Assembly: GCF_000006565.2 (NCBI RefSeq)
Contig: NC_031475.1
Span: 1,819,535-1,883,534, forward strand
Length of the DNA stretch: 64,000 nucleotides
Direction of reading: 5' to 3'
DNA from: Toxoplasma gondii ME49
Lineage: Eukaryota; Apicomplexa; Conoidasida; Eucoccidiorida; Sarcocystidae
The translations under genes and the position numbers were made by a program. Positions 36,601 through 48,600 of the stretch are shown one piece after another; the stretch's first letter is position 1; each line of letters starts with the position of its first letter. The notes beneath the pieces were generated by a model. It did not search any database. It was not told the origin of the DNA and saw nothing but the letters and a program-made list of their open reading frames with translations.

Positions 36601-39600
36601 GCATCGAGCCAACTGCAACAGGAAAGATCGCTCTCTGCGCCTGTAATTTCTTCGGATTCCTCGCCTCCAACTGGAACGGCGCCACCCCGTGCTCCCAGGA
36701 CAGCCATTTCAATGTTCAACTCGGAGTTCTACATGTCATCGGTTAGTCTCAACACAAGTCCAGGGCCATCCGCGCTCAGGAGGACATCAACAGGACTCTT
36801 CAAAACACACTAGACGTCTACACACACATACATCTACAGCTCTACAACAAACAGTCATGTATATCTATCTATCTATCTATCTATATATATATATATATAT
36901 GCATGCTAGTGTATGTATATGAATGCTAGTGTCTGTATATGAATGCATGCGTATGCGTGTACCTAAGTATGTCTGCACAAGTCTGTGTATATCTTTTCTT
37001 GCTCGTAAGAATGTATATGTGTGCATCTAGGTATCTATGTGTACACATGCTTAGCTGCTCATGTTTGGTTTAGGAATTTCTTTTGGAAAGGTGACTGGCA
37101 GTGCATGCAGAGGTTGTCGGCGTGTGCTGTACGAGCTGCATGTCTGTTTGGGATATTGCAAATGACAAAGGCTGGGGAGAAGAGCGAGTTCGAAAAGGAT
37201 TCAAACTGAGAGTCGCTGTTCTTGTGGCGTTTCCCTTCCACATTTTTCGACAGAAGCCCAAAAATGTAAACAATCAAAAGAAAAAGACCGACGATGACAA
37301 AACTGTCAAGACATGACATTTTTCCAAAGATTCAACTCATTTATAAATGTAGAAAGCGCAGATATGTCTCCGGCCTATGGCAAACGCTGGTGGACCTAAG
37401 AAGCGTGTGTGTTTTTCGTCCCTGGCTGTTCTGCTTGTCTTCACTTTTCCTCTCGTCTTCGTGCATGTACTCTTGGTCACATTTCCGCGGCCGCCGGTCG
37501 ACTCGCAGTTTCTCTTCTTTCCCGTGTGTCTCCCTTTCCTCTCGCGTCCGTTGCTCTCCCTCCCGATTCTTCTCGGAATGTTTATGGCTCGTTTTCTCTA
37601 CTGTCCGAGCTTGTACGTTTTTTTGCGCATGGCATTTGTGCCTCCTCAGGATTTTTTCCTGGGCTTCCCTCTTTGCTTCCATTCATGAGGTCGAGATACG
37701 CTCCGCGAGGCATGCAGTTCCATGACGTCGACTTGGTCACTTGCGCATGAGGAACTCCGACCGTTTTCCAACTGCGCCGAGTGACACAGGTTGTCGTTCT
37801 CTCCCTAGGAATCCGTGTTTTCTCTCTTTTTCACAGTCCATGTAGGCAGCTGGCCTCGCGAAACGCAGGTGCCCATGTTGGCTGGACTTAAAAAACGGTT
37901 TTTCTCGGCCCTCTCTGTGTGCATGCGACTCTCCTCGGCTTTAGCCAGCCGTTCCTCCAGAGGCCGCGGAGTCTGCGTTGTCGTGTGTGCGTTGCTTTTC
38001 AGGACCTGTGCATGCAAGCGGCGGAGAGGTGCAGATGATCTCTGGAGTGCCGCACGAGTTCACTGTGAGGGGAGCGGGACTGAGAACTGTCGACACTCTG
38101 GTGGCTGTGGGAGACAGAACGGGCGTGATGTGTACCTCGCCGAACTTCTTTCAGATGCAGCTGGAGCTTCTGAGGGGCGTCGGAGACGGGGCATTCGCCG
38201 TGTTCACCAAGGGCATTGCGACGGGAGAAAATCAGTATGTGAAAACAGGTTTCAAGTCCGTCACCTCAGACGGCCTCCTGGCGACGACAGGCGACCTGAC
38301 TCTCCTCGCGACCGGGCACTACTGTCTTTGCTGGCAAGGGACGAATAACGGCCAAAGAGCCTATGGTCTGGTCGACAAGCTCGTTGTCACAGGTACGATG
38401 AGGCATGGTGCCCGAAAGGAAAACGGAAAAAGGCAACGCTCTTCAGAAGAGTCCTTTTCGCCTCTGACGGCGTTTTCTGTCTGTGTTTGACACACGACAA
38501 GGCGAAAAGGGGGAAGAACGCACCACGTGGTTTGCTGTGCATGGAGGCAGGTGCAGCTTCTTTTCGTTCTTTTCGTTCTCGGAGAGAGATTCAGGCAAAG
38601 TGGGTCTTCAGGAGTTCAGTTTTTTGACCTTGTTATCTGTGCAAACCGGTTTCGAAATTCGGAATTGGTGTTCGCGAGTAAGATGCCAGAATGTTCAGAT
38701 CTAGAGGAGAAGTCCACGAATGCGTCGCAGCTGCGCTTCACCATATTTATCTAAATAACTCCATTTGCGACGAATCTTTGAATCCCAAAAGACAAGGTCG
38801 AGGTCTTCCTAGAACACATCGCGTCTCAGTCTCCTGTCGCTTCTCGCCAGAGATTGTGGAGGAAGAGAGAAGAAAGAAAAATGCCTGTCTTAAGGAAGAA
38901 AACGGATCATTTTCTGAAGACTAGAGAAGGTCACACTGGGGCTGTACGTCCTTCGTCGCATGCGCTGCGTTTTGCGTGAATTTTCAGGAGTCGATTTGAG
39001 TTTGACGTACCGGTCGGTGTACAGCCCCTCAGCAGGCTCAGCCAGCCAGAAACTTTTCTCGACTTTCATTCACACTTACCGACTCAGTAAAGACTTTGCA
39101 GACGACGCACTCACGGTGCGCACGGCGACGAAGACCCCCTGCGAAGGGACGGTTGTTGCGCAGTCGCGGAAAATCGAGAAAGAGTATCGGTCCACGACTC
39201 AAATGGCGACGGAGAAGCTTCTCTACAAAGCCAAGTAAGGTTCTCGGTCTCCCCAAGTGCCTTTGGCGGGAAACGCGGTTGGTAGCGACGCGTCTTCCTC
39301 ACCAAACTCCCACAGAAGATCCAGCTGCATGGCGTCGACACTTTGCCTTGGATACGTTTCGATGTTAAGTGACTACACCGACTCTGGGAGCGAAGAGACT
39401 GAAGAAGCAGAAAGAATGCACGCAGCATTTAACTCCACAACGTCTTGCCACGAAGGTTCCCAGAGGACCCGGATCCTCGTGGATCTCTAACTGCTTGACG
39501 TGAATAACAATGCTAGAGATGTAGACCAGAAGTCGGAAACGGCGAGAAGGGGGGCATGTTGCACAGAAAGAAAAACGCGTTTGCCCGGAAGCTCGCGTGC

Positions 39601-42600
39601 TGTACGCCACCAAATTTCACTCGACTGCGTGAGCGAGGAAAAACGGTGGAGCTGTGGACTTCTTGACGCGTCTAAAAACAGCCTCCCACAAGCGGTTGCT
39701 CACGGTGTGTGTTCTTTACCTTGACTGTTTCTGGATTTATGGTAGCGAAGAGTTTCGAGAATCAAGACTGGAGACTCTGAGGTGAAACACGTTGTAAATT
39801 CAGTTCCACTCTGGTGCGAAGAAGAGTTTTTCTTTCTACAGAGAGCGCTTTTCCATGGACCTTTGACTGCCGTTTACATGCAGCCTTGATCCCGAACTCA
39901 CTGCGATAGTTCGAACTGTGGAAGGTGTGGAACGATGCGTGCATCCCACGATGGTTTTCTGTCTCTCGTGCTCGCGGTTTCCACGGAAATTCAGGAGAGA
40001 TTTTCTTCAGATTCGCATTTCCTGTTTGGCGTGTGCTTCTTTCCTTAGTGCACGCGACCGGTGTCTCTTCCCGAGCGTTTCTCTGCGTTTCACAGAAAGC
40101 CTCAAGGTTTCCTTTCTGGGCACGCATATCCCTGTGTGATGTGTTGGACTGTCGAGGCATCGTTACTCCTTTCGCCGAGAGCCGTTCCCGCGTTCTTCAT
40201 TTTTGCCTGTTCGTTCAGGTACATGAGTGTGAAAAATCTTCCAGAGTCGAGCACGACGTACTCGGAGATGCTTCATGTCTGTCTGAAGTCCCCCAATGGA
40301 GAGGTGCTGCAGTTCTTGGGGGAGTCGAGTATCTCTGAGTACTACTCGTATCCGTTTCATGACTTTGTGTTGCCGGAGACTCTGCATGTACGGACACCAA
40401 GCAGCGTGTACTCGTACACCGTGAGCGAGTTTTCGAATCTTGGGCTGCACTGGGGCACAGTGGAGCGCGACGGCGAGGTTGTGATTGGGAACTTTTTGGA
40501 CTTTTTCACTGCGAATCCCTTCTCGAAAGTGCTCCACTTTTGGCTGTCGCATTCGGGCAACGTGATTACTGCCTGGGCGTTCTCGGCGTCGGATCCGTCG
40601 CCGACGCTGATGGCGACTTTCAAGTCCGATTTTCCGGTCGGCATGGCTCTCCACACAACTGCGAACTTTGTTCACCTTTACCTCCTCAAGGGACAGACTC
40701 CCGCGACGCTGTTTGTGATGGATGTGACCGTGCCAAGCACGGGGCTTTCGCCCGAGGCGCTCATCCATGCTCTCGACCCCGGGCAGGCAGGTCTGGTCGA
40801 GCCGTCGAACATCGTGCTCATCTACGAAGGCGAAGAAGACGAATCAGATCCCGTCGTTGTCCTCGTCGATTCGGGGACAGGGTACATCCACCTGTTCGAC
40901 CATGATCTGCAAGAAGTGGGGAAGTCGAATGGACAAGAGGCGCTTGCCCAGCCGCTCGTGAAACCCACAGATCTGCACTGCCTTCGGAAGACAGAAGGAT
41001 CGGGGACTGTCTCCTCCGTCTGGGATTGCTTCGCCACCGACGTCGGACTCCCCAGAGTCATCTACTTCTCCATTGACGCCTCCACGAAAGAGTTCAGATT
41101 CCTCTCCACGTACAGCGGCGAAGGAACAAAGGACGGAGTCAACACAAACCTGCGGGGACCGATTTCTGTCGTCGCGCACTACTTCAGCGGAAAAACACTC
41201 ATCTACGTCGCAGAGGTACGAACGCAAGTGGTTCTCTGGCCTCATCTCCTCGAGGTCTGTCAGGGAAGGCTTCGGATGTGAGAGAAGAAGTTCCAGAAAA
41301 GACCTTGCTTTAGTGGCGGGTAAAAGGAATCACTGGAAAATACTTCACTGTCTCCAGCTTCTGTGGACCACCCACACGCTGTGGTCACTTGGAGGGAAGT
41401 GTGTACGTGGTGAGAGAGAAACACCGCGCCTGATGAATGTATTCGAGATCTCGGCGATTCAGGTGTAAATGTATCTTTCCTGTTTCCAAAGTCGTTTTCC
41501 TCTGCGATTTAGCGCAGTCTCTTAGTTCCTCGTACGATTGTGAAATCTTGTAGGGTCGAAAGTCGGCACTGACCTGCTCAGAGAGAAGCAGAGAACTCGA
41601 AGAACTTGTGATGTATTGGTCTCGGGCGTCTGGGAATATCTAGCTAAGCGACAGAGAAACAACAGCAAATCAATCCAGTTCTCGTTGCGCCATATTTCGA
41701 TTCAGGTTTCCTATTCAATTAGTCTGTGGCGCCTTAAACACCCGTAATTCCTTCATAATCAACTCCGTGCATAGTCCATGCTGAACAAGACACTGTTTCG
41801 CCGGAATAAAAAACGATGACCACAAAGAAGCGGTTTTGGTATAAGGAACTCGCTTTTTTGCCTCGGGTCGTTGAGTTAGTCTTCATGCGTCGAAGTTGAA
41901 TGAATTGAGGTAAAGGCTAAGGCATGGATTCTTTCCCACTTGTGCGCCATTGCATTTTTCGAAACTCTACGCAGTGCCCATCAGATAGCACTTGTAGACT
42001 AAAGGAAATGTCTTTGAGGATCACTTGTGTCAATCAACGGCATGTCGTTTTTTCCCCTCATGATTTAGAGAACTGGAGAGTCACACTTTCGGATCTGGGG
42101 GGAACGTTATATCGAAGAAGGCGTGCTTGCTCAGTCTACGCAGGAAGCTCCTCGAACAGGTAGACAAAAGAAAAGAAGTTTTTTTCAGTTTCGTTGACGT
42201 TCAAGAGGTCCTGGCCGTTATTCCAGCCGACGTTTCGCGTTTCGCGTTCCGGCACATTCGATTCTGTGTTTCGCCTCCTCCGAACTCTTCTACCTTTCGC
42301 GTTTCTGTCTTTCTCTTTCGCAACTTCCCTGCCCCCCCTTTCTTTTTTTTGCACGCGACCAGGCAGCGAGTGCGTACCCGTTGCTGCTGACGAAGGTGGA
42401 CGAGGAAGAAACGCTCCACTACTACGCGTACTTGTCTCAGAATTCGGTCGGTTCTTCGTCGACGGTGGGTCGACTGTCTCTTCTGCACTTCTCGGATGAC
42501 AACTCTTCTCTCGAACATGTATCGCTCGCCACGTTTCGGGACGCCTGGCGGGGCGCAGAGGTCCAAATCGTTTCGCTCGACACCACGGCGACGGTCCCAA

Positions 42601-45600
42601 ACTTCCGCTATCACCCCCATGAGTGGTACACCGTCGGCGACACACACAGTCTCGAGCCGAGCGTGATCGGTCTCGGCACTCTGAAAGGAGTTCGGAAGTT
42701 CGCCTTAAGCAGCGAGATAGCCAACGCAGCGTACGTCCACTCCATCGCGTCAGTGGATCCGAACACAGGCGTCGTGAAGCTCGAGTTGACACACATCCAG
42801 CGGGCGTCTGTGGAGATCCAAGTCATCGCCCAGGGCATGGTCAGCCAGATGACGACGACCTTCAAGTTCAACGTTGCATGCAAAGACGGCTACTACTACA
42901 GCCAGGGCATGTGCGTCCGATGTGCAGCAGGAACGTACAACTCCGTGAACTTGATCAAAGCGGACCCCGCGAGCAGCTGGGCCAAGTGCAGAAAATGCGG
43001 CGAAAACCACACCACTGTCGCTGAAGGTTCCATCAGTGAAGACCAGTGCCAGTGCCAGCTCGGCTTCCACATTCCAGACGAGTCTGAAGACGGCGCAAAG
43101 TGTGAACCTTGCCCCGCCGGTACGAAAGATCACCACCGGGCTGGCGCAGGGGGGTTCATTTATATCGTATCTGAGTGGTACTCTTTCTAGCAAAGTATGC
43201 GGTGTCAAAAGCAATTCCATCCAAACCGGGGACTTGTCAGCATTTATGTCATGCCTTATTAACCGAGGAGTACTATCTGAGATTCGAGCTTTAACTAACC
43301 GAATGTTATTTCGTCAACAGTGGGGTCGGGAGAAGGGGGAGGGGGGATGTTTTGTGGGGGGGGGGCAGGGGGAGGGGGAAAGGTTTGACATCAAAGCATG
43401 CAAGGGATTGGAGATATCGGCAGAGACGAATCCGAAATACCACGCACAATGCCCAGAGAGAAAAGCCACTTGGTGGACGAACGCACTTCAGCCATATACT
43501 TCTTCAGTCAACGATAGAAATGTATCTGAGCGCGTGTAATCGTGTATGCGTTCGCGAGTGATTCTGGGGACTGCTGTCTGGAGTGTTTGGTGTGCATCCC
43601 TTTCCGCGGCTATGACGACATGTCGCGAGTTTTTGACGCCTTGCGAGTTGTCCACTGAAGACGTTGTGGAGGCAAGCAACGCATGCAAGGGCTGACTTGT
43701 TACTTGTGGGGAGAACTGTTTGGGGAAAGTTTGAGGTCCACCCTTTGACAAATTTCGCGTTTTTCTGTGGCAAACTCGCCAGCCGTCTCAATCCCTTCCT
43801 TCGAAACCTCGTGACCTCTCACGTTGTTTTTCCTATGTTCGACTTGTTCTTTCAGGCATGTGGAAAGACACTGTGGCGAACACGGGGTGCATAGGCAGCT
43901 GCCCAGCTCACTCGTCCACGACTGTTGTGGGCGCGAAGTCGGCGGAGGAGAGACGATGTGAATGGTATGTTTCTCTTACCTTTTTTTCACGGTCTCCAGC
44001 CTCTACACATTTCTGTGTGAACAACCAGACCGTGCGGCCTTCCGGCTCCATCTGCTAGTACTCTGGAGTCCTTTTCCTTTTTTTAAAGGTGACCTGGAGT
44101 TCTGCCTCTTTTTTTCTCTGGAGCTGTTAGGGTTAAAGTTTCCAGCGGTTACTTTCCTTTGTTCGCTGCTCCTTTGTGTCCGTGTTCCTTGTCGAAGAAA
44201 AGAGATTCCTCTCCAGAGTGCAGCATACAACAAGTGGATCGTTGCCTTTGTTGTTCGTTTCTCTGTTCGGACTCTTCTCTCGGACGGCTCTCCGGTGGTT
44301 CCCGCGACTACTTTTGGGAGACATGTTTCAGCAAGGCCTTGAAGTTTCTGCTTCTGGGAGGAGCCTTCCTACCTGCTGAAGAGTCTGTGTTAGACTACTA
44401 CCTCTATTTTTCGTCCGTTGTGTTTCCACAACCAGAGTCGTTTGCACCGTGTTTTCCACTTGAACTCCTCCTGGCCCATCCTGGACCTGCTTCGGACTGC
44501 TTGGGTCTTCGCCGCCCCGCCCCTCCCCCGCACCTGTGAATCCTCCCGCAGTCAACCGGCCTCCCAACGCTTCTCACTGCTCGTTTGTCGATTTTTCCCT
44601 TCCTGCATGCAGCGATGCAGGTTACTACTTCGTGGGGGAGAGCGTCCTGAACCAGGAGTGTGTGTTGGCGGAGAAGGGGTACTTTTCTGAGGGAGGTTTC
44701 GAGGCGGAGCGGGTGCCGTGTCCTCAACACTCGACGACGAATCCGAATGACGATCCGTCATTCGTCTCCCGGAATCTCGAAGCGTGCGTCTGCGAGAAGG
44801 GGTACACGCCGGCTTCTCTGCAGAGTCTGGAAGATTCGTCTTCTCCAGAGTGGAAGCTGATGGAGTGGCTCAAGATTCATCCGAAACACACGCAGCTGGC
44901 AAAGTCCCAAGTCTGCGTTCCCTGCGGTCGCGGGTTCTACAAGGACTCCATCGGCGCGCATGCATGCACTCCCTGTCCCCTGAACTCGTTCGCAGCGACT
45001 TCTGTTGCCACATCGGCAGCGGAGTGTGAACTCTGTCAGCCGGGCTACTACCAAACGGGGAACTCCGATGTGCCTTGCGGAGAATGTCCAGAGGGTCATT
45101 TCTGCGTCGGTTCCGAACCCACCGTCAGCAGTCTCTCTCAGTACGCAGGAGCCAAGATCATGTGCCCAGACAACACCGCGACCGTCCCTCCGAACGCGCA
45201 GAACGACCACCCCTACAAGTGCATGTGAGTCGCGAGCGGCGGTCGAGAGAGAGAGAGATGCCCTTCACTTTGCCAACACAGTTCAGACAAGACAGACAGG
45301 CAGACTCTCGCGCTCCGGAAAGGCGTCGAAACGCGTCTCTGAGGCTTTCTGCGACCGGAAGGAGCCTCTCTACAGAAGACTGGAGTGGGTGGAAAACTGC
45401 CTTCAAGGAGAGGGAAAGGTAGCCAGCGTACAGATGTGAACAAATGTGCACACCTCGCATCGTGGTAGACAAGGTGCCGATGAAAAAAAAACACAGACAG
45501 GGAGCATCCGTTCTTATGGGGATGGGGAAGGAAGGGGGGAAGGGGAACCGACATCGGCAACAGCGAACACCAACGCGTTCGCTACTTCCCGGCAGACTGG

Positions 45601-48600
45601 AGCGAAGTTCTGCTGTGTTCGGAAACTCGAGTTAAAATGGCGCGTGTTTTGAACAGAGAACTAGGCCTTTTCGTAGGAGTGTAGGGAGTCCCTTGCGGAA
45701 GAACATCTTTAAATGGTTCCAGTTTGCTTTTCGACATGCTTTTTCCTCACTTGAACTGTCACGAGGAGACGCGAGACAGCGTTTATATACGAGAAGTGAA
45801 CTGAGGAAGACACCACTTGAAGACACGAGGTGGTTTCTCTTTCCGGAGATGGCCGCCCATTCGTGAAAACGCTTCAGCCCAGTGAGGGGAAAGGAAACTC
45901 CTCACATTTCCTGCGAGGGGAGGCTTCACAGTGGATCAGTCGATCGTGTTAAAAAACGGTGCTGTCCTTCGTCGTTTGCGATTCTCGTTATTCTTCGCTT
46001 TTCTGCTTCCCTCGTTGTTTCTTTCTCTTCTCTCCAGTTCTCTTTTCTTTCTGTTTGTGCGCCGCAAAGAACCGGCGAGTTCTGTTTGGAGAGCTGTCCT
46101 CTGGTTTGCTTCGTGACTGCCGAGACTGAGAAGCATTCGTCGAAAAAACTTCTGCGGCGTGTGTCTCAGGTGCCAAGAAGGTTTCGAGTTCTCCAAAGTC
46201 GACAGCGTGACTCCGACAGTCATTTGCCAGCCAGCGCGTGTAGGAGATTACAAGGGCGTCGTCTCGAACACGCCTGGCCAAAGATGTCCGTCCGGAAGTT
46301 CCACACAGTCGACAGGAAGCGTCTCTCTGGAAGACTGTATCTGCACTCCGGGATACTTCTTCAGCGAAGCCTCAGGAGAGTGCACGGTAAGGAAAGTCGA
46401 AAAATGTCGCTTTCAAAGTGTGAAGAGTTCCTCGAAGATTTCATCATGCTTCACTGCGTCGACGCAGAGTCAGCCACGCTTCGTCGCTGAAGTTAAAGGT
46501 CGAGCCGTGTGTTTTCATGCGCGTACACTTTTGTTTAAAATCCCTCGTACTATTCAGTGCACTAACTACATTTGAACTTTCAAAGTCACTTACTTCTGAA
46601 GAAGCTGTTCCGCTCAAGCTAAGGAAGGAGTCAATTGGGGACGAGTCCACGTTGTAAATAAGGAAGCTTCTGAAATAATTCATGTATTTACACTTTGAGT
46701 CGAGTTTCTCCAAGTCTTTAAAGATCTTTCAATTTTTGTTTCCCTATTGTGTGAGTGAAAACAGAAGATGTGTTTTTTGATAGGTACTAAATTTTTTTCT
46801 ATTATAGAGAGGGTGTCAATAAACGCATGCAAACGTTATACACACCCAGGAGACAAATCGCTGTCCGTCTTCATGCGCGATGTTCCCCAAAGGGACAGGG
46901 AGATCATTTCTGTCAACAGAGAAGCTTAGACGAATGCACATGCAAAAGCAAGGACAGGAACTCGAGGACTGGTTTCGGGTGGGGGCCAGAGTTCATGTGT
47001 GTCTCCAGGTTGGTTTGTTTCTCGCTTTTCGCGGAGTCCACGTTCGGGTGTATCACGGTTACTCTGCTAGCTGTCCTGCCAACTTTTTGTATGTTGTTCG
47101 TCGACTGGGTTTTTTTCTATGCCGATTTGTTTATCCCTCCATCCATTTGTTCCCCCTCTCGGTGAACGTTTTTTCTCTCGATTGACATGTTTCTCGCTCC
47201 ATTTGATTTTTCTCTGTCGCGTCTTCTGTGCAGGAGTGTCCCGTTGGTTTCTACTGTCCTGGAGGACGCGACTCCCTGACGGCATCGCACACGATGCCTG
47301 TTCAGTGCCCAGCCGAGACGAACACGAGGGGAACGATGAGTGCGACGTCTGCGGAGTGCGTCTGCGACAAGGGATACTACAGATTCAGTTCGCAAGTCAA
47401 CTCAGGAGATATTGTGTGTCGACCGTGTCCAGCGAACAGCTTCAAGGACTGGGTCGGCAACGACGTCTGCAAAGCGTGTAGCGAGAACTCCGGGACAGAG
47501 CAGACGGGGGCGAACTCGGCGTCTCAGTGTCTTTGCTCGAGAGGGTTCTACTACGACATCAGTCAGGCGGAGTGCGTTGCTTGCAGCAATCCGCTGAAGT
47601 ACTGTCCAGGGGGCGAAGTCGAGTGCGAAGAAGAGGAAGACAATTGCGTCAATGGAAAGAAACCTGCTGAGCCGCAGGCGTGCCCACCCCACACGCGAAT
47701 TACGGCCGGATACGATACTCCCTGGTCTCTCGATGACTGTAAGGAAGTCGTTGATGGTTCCATGCAGTGGAGAAGCATGGGGGAGGAGGAGGATACGAGA
47801 GGCGACAGCGGCAGGGGTGGGGAGCAAAGGGACATCCCTTCCGATCGACTGTGGAAACTGTGGAAACGGGCTGTTTGTCGTGTTGACTTCGTTGTCCATC
47901 TTGACCTCTCTCTTTCAGGTGTCTTTATCGGTGTTTTTTCTTTCTGTAAGCTGTCTTCTTTCTCGCTCTCTGTCTCTTTTTTATGGCGTCTTCCTCTTCT
48001 CTCCTCAGTCTGCGCTTTCGTCTTTTCTTTTGCTTGGTGTCTCTTTTTTCTTCCCTTTCGTGCTGTCTCCGTCTAGTTTGCTTTCTATGGCCCGAGCGTC
48101 GGTTGACCCGGTTCTTTGTCTCGGCGCCGCCTGTGTCTTGTTTTCTCGTTTACAGGCAAGTGCGATCCAGGCTTTGCGTACGAGAGCGGGAGCGCAGCAG
48201 ACGGCGAGAAGCGCTGCGAGCCGTGCTCTGCGGGTTCGTACAAGTCTTCTGTGCAAGACGGTCCCTGCAACGGTTTGTGTGGAACTTCGTCGACTTCGTT
48301 TCCAGGCGCGCAGACGCAGTCTCAGTGCTTCTGCGAGGAAGGAACGTACTTCGCAGCCGACGCCTGTCACACTTGTCCCATAGGGGCATTTTGCGGAGGC
48401 GGCTTGCTCGAGGAAGCAGAGGCGAAGCTGCGAGAAGACTCGAGTTTCACAGGCATCACGTCTGCAGACCACGTGAAGCCGTTTGCGGAGGCGGGGTACT
48501 TCCTGAACAAGCTGAAGGAGGAGTTGGAGTCTCCAAACGACTGGCAGTTCACTGAATGCCCGATTCAGAACGCGTGCCTCTCCCATGGTGTTTGCTCCGA

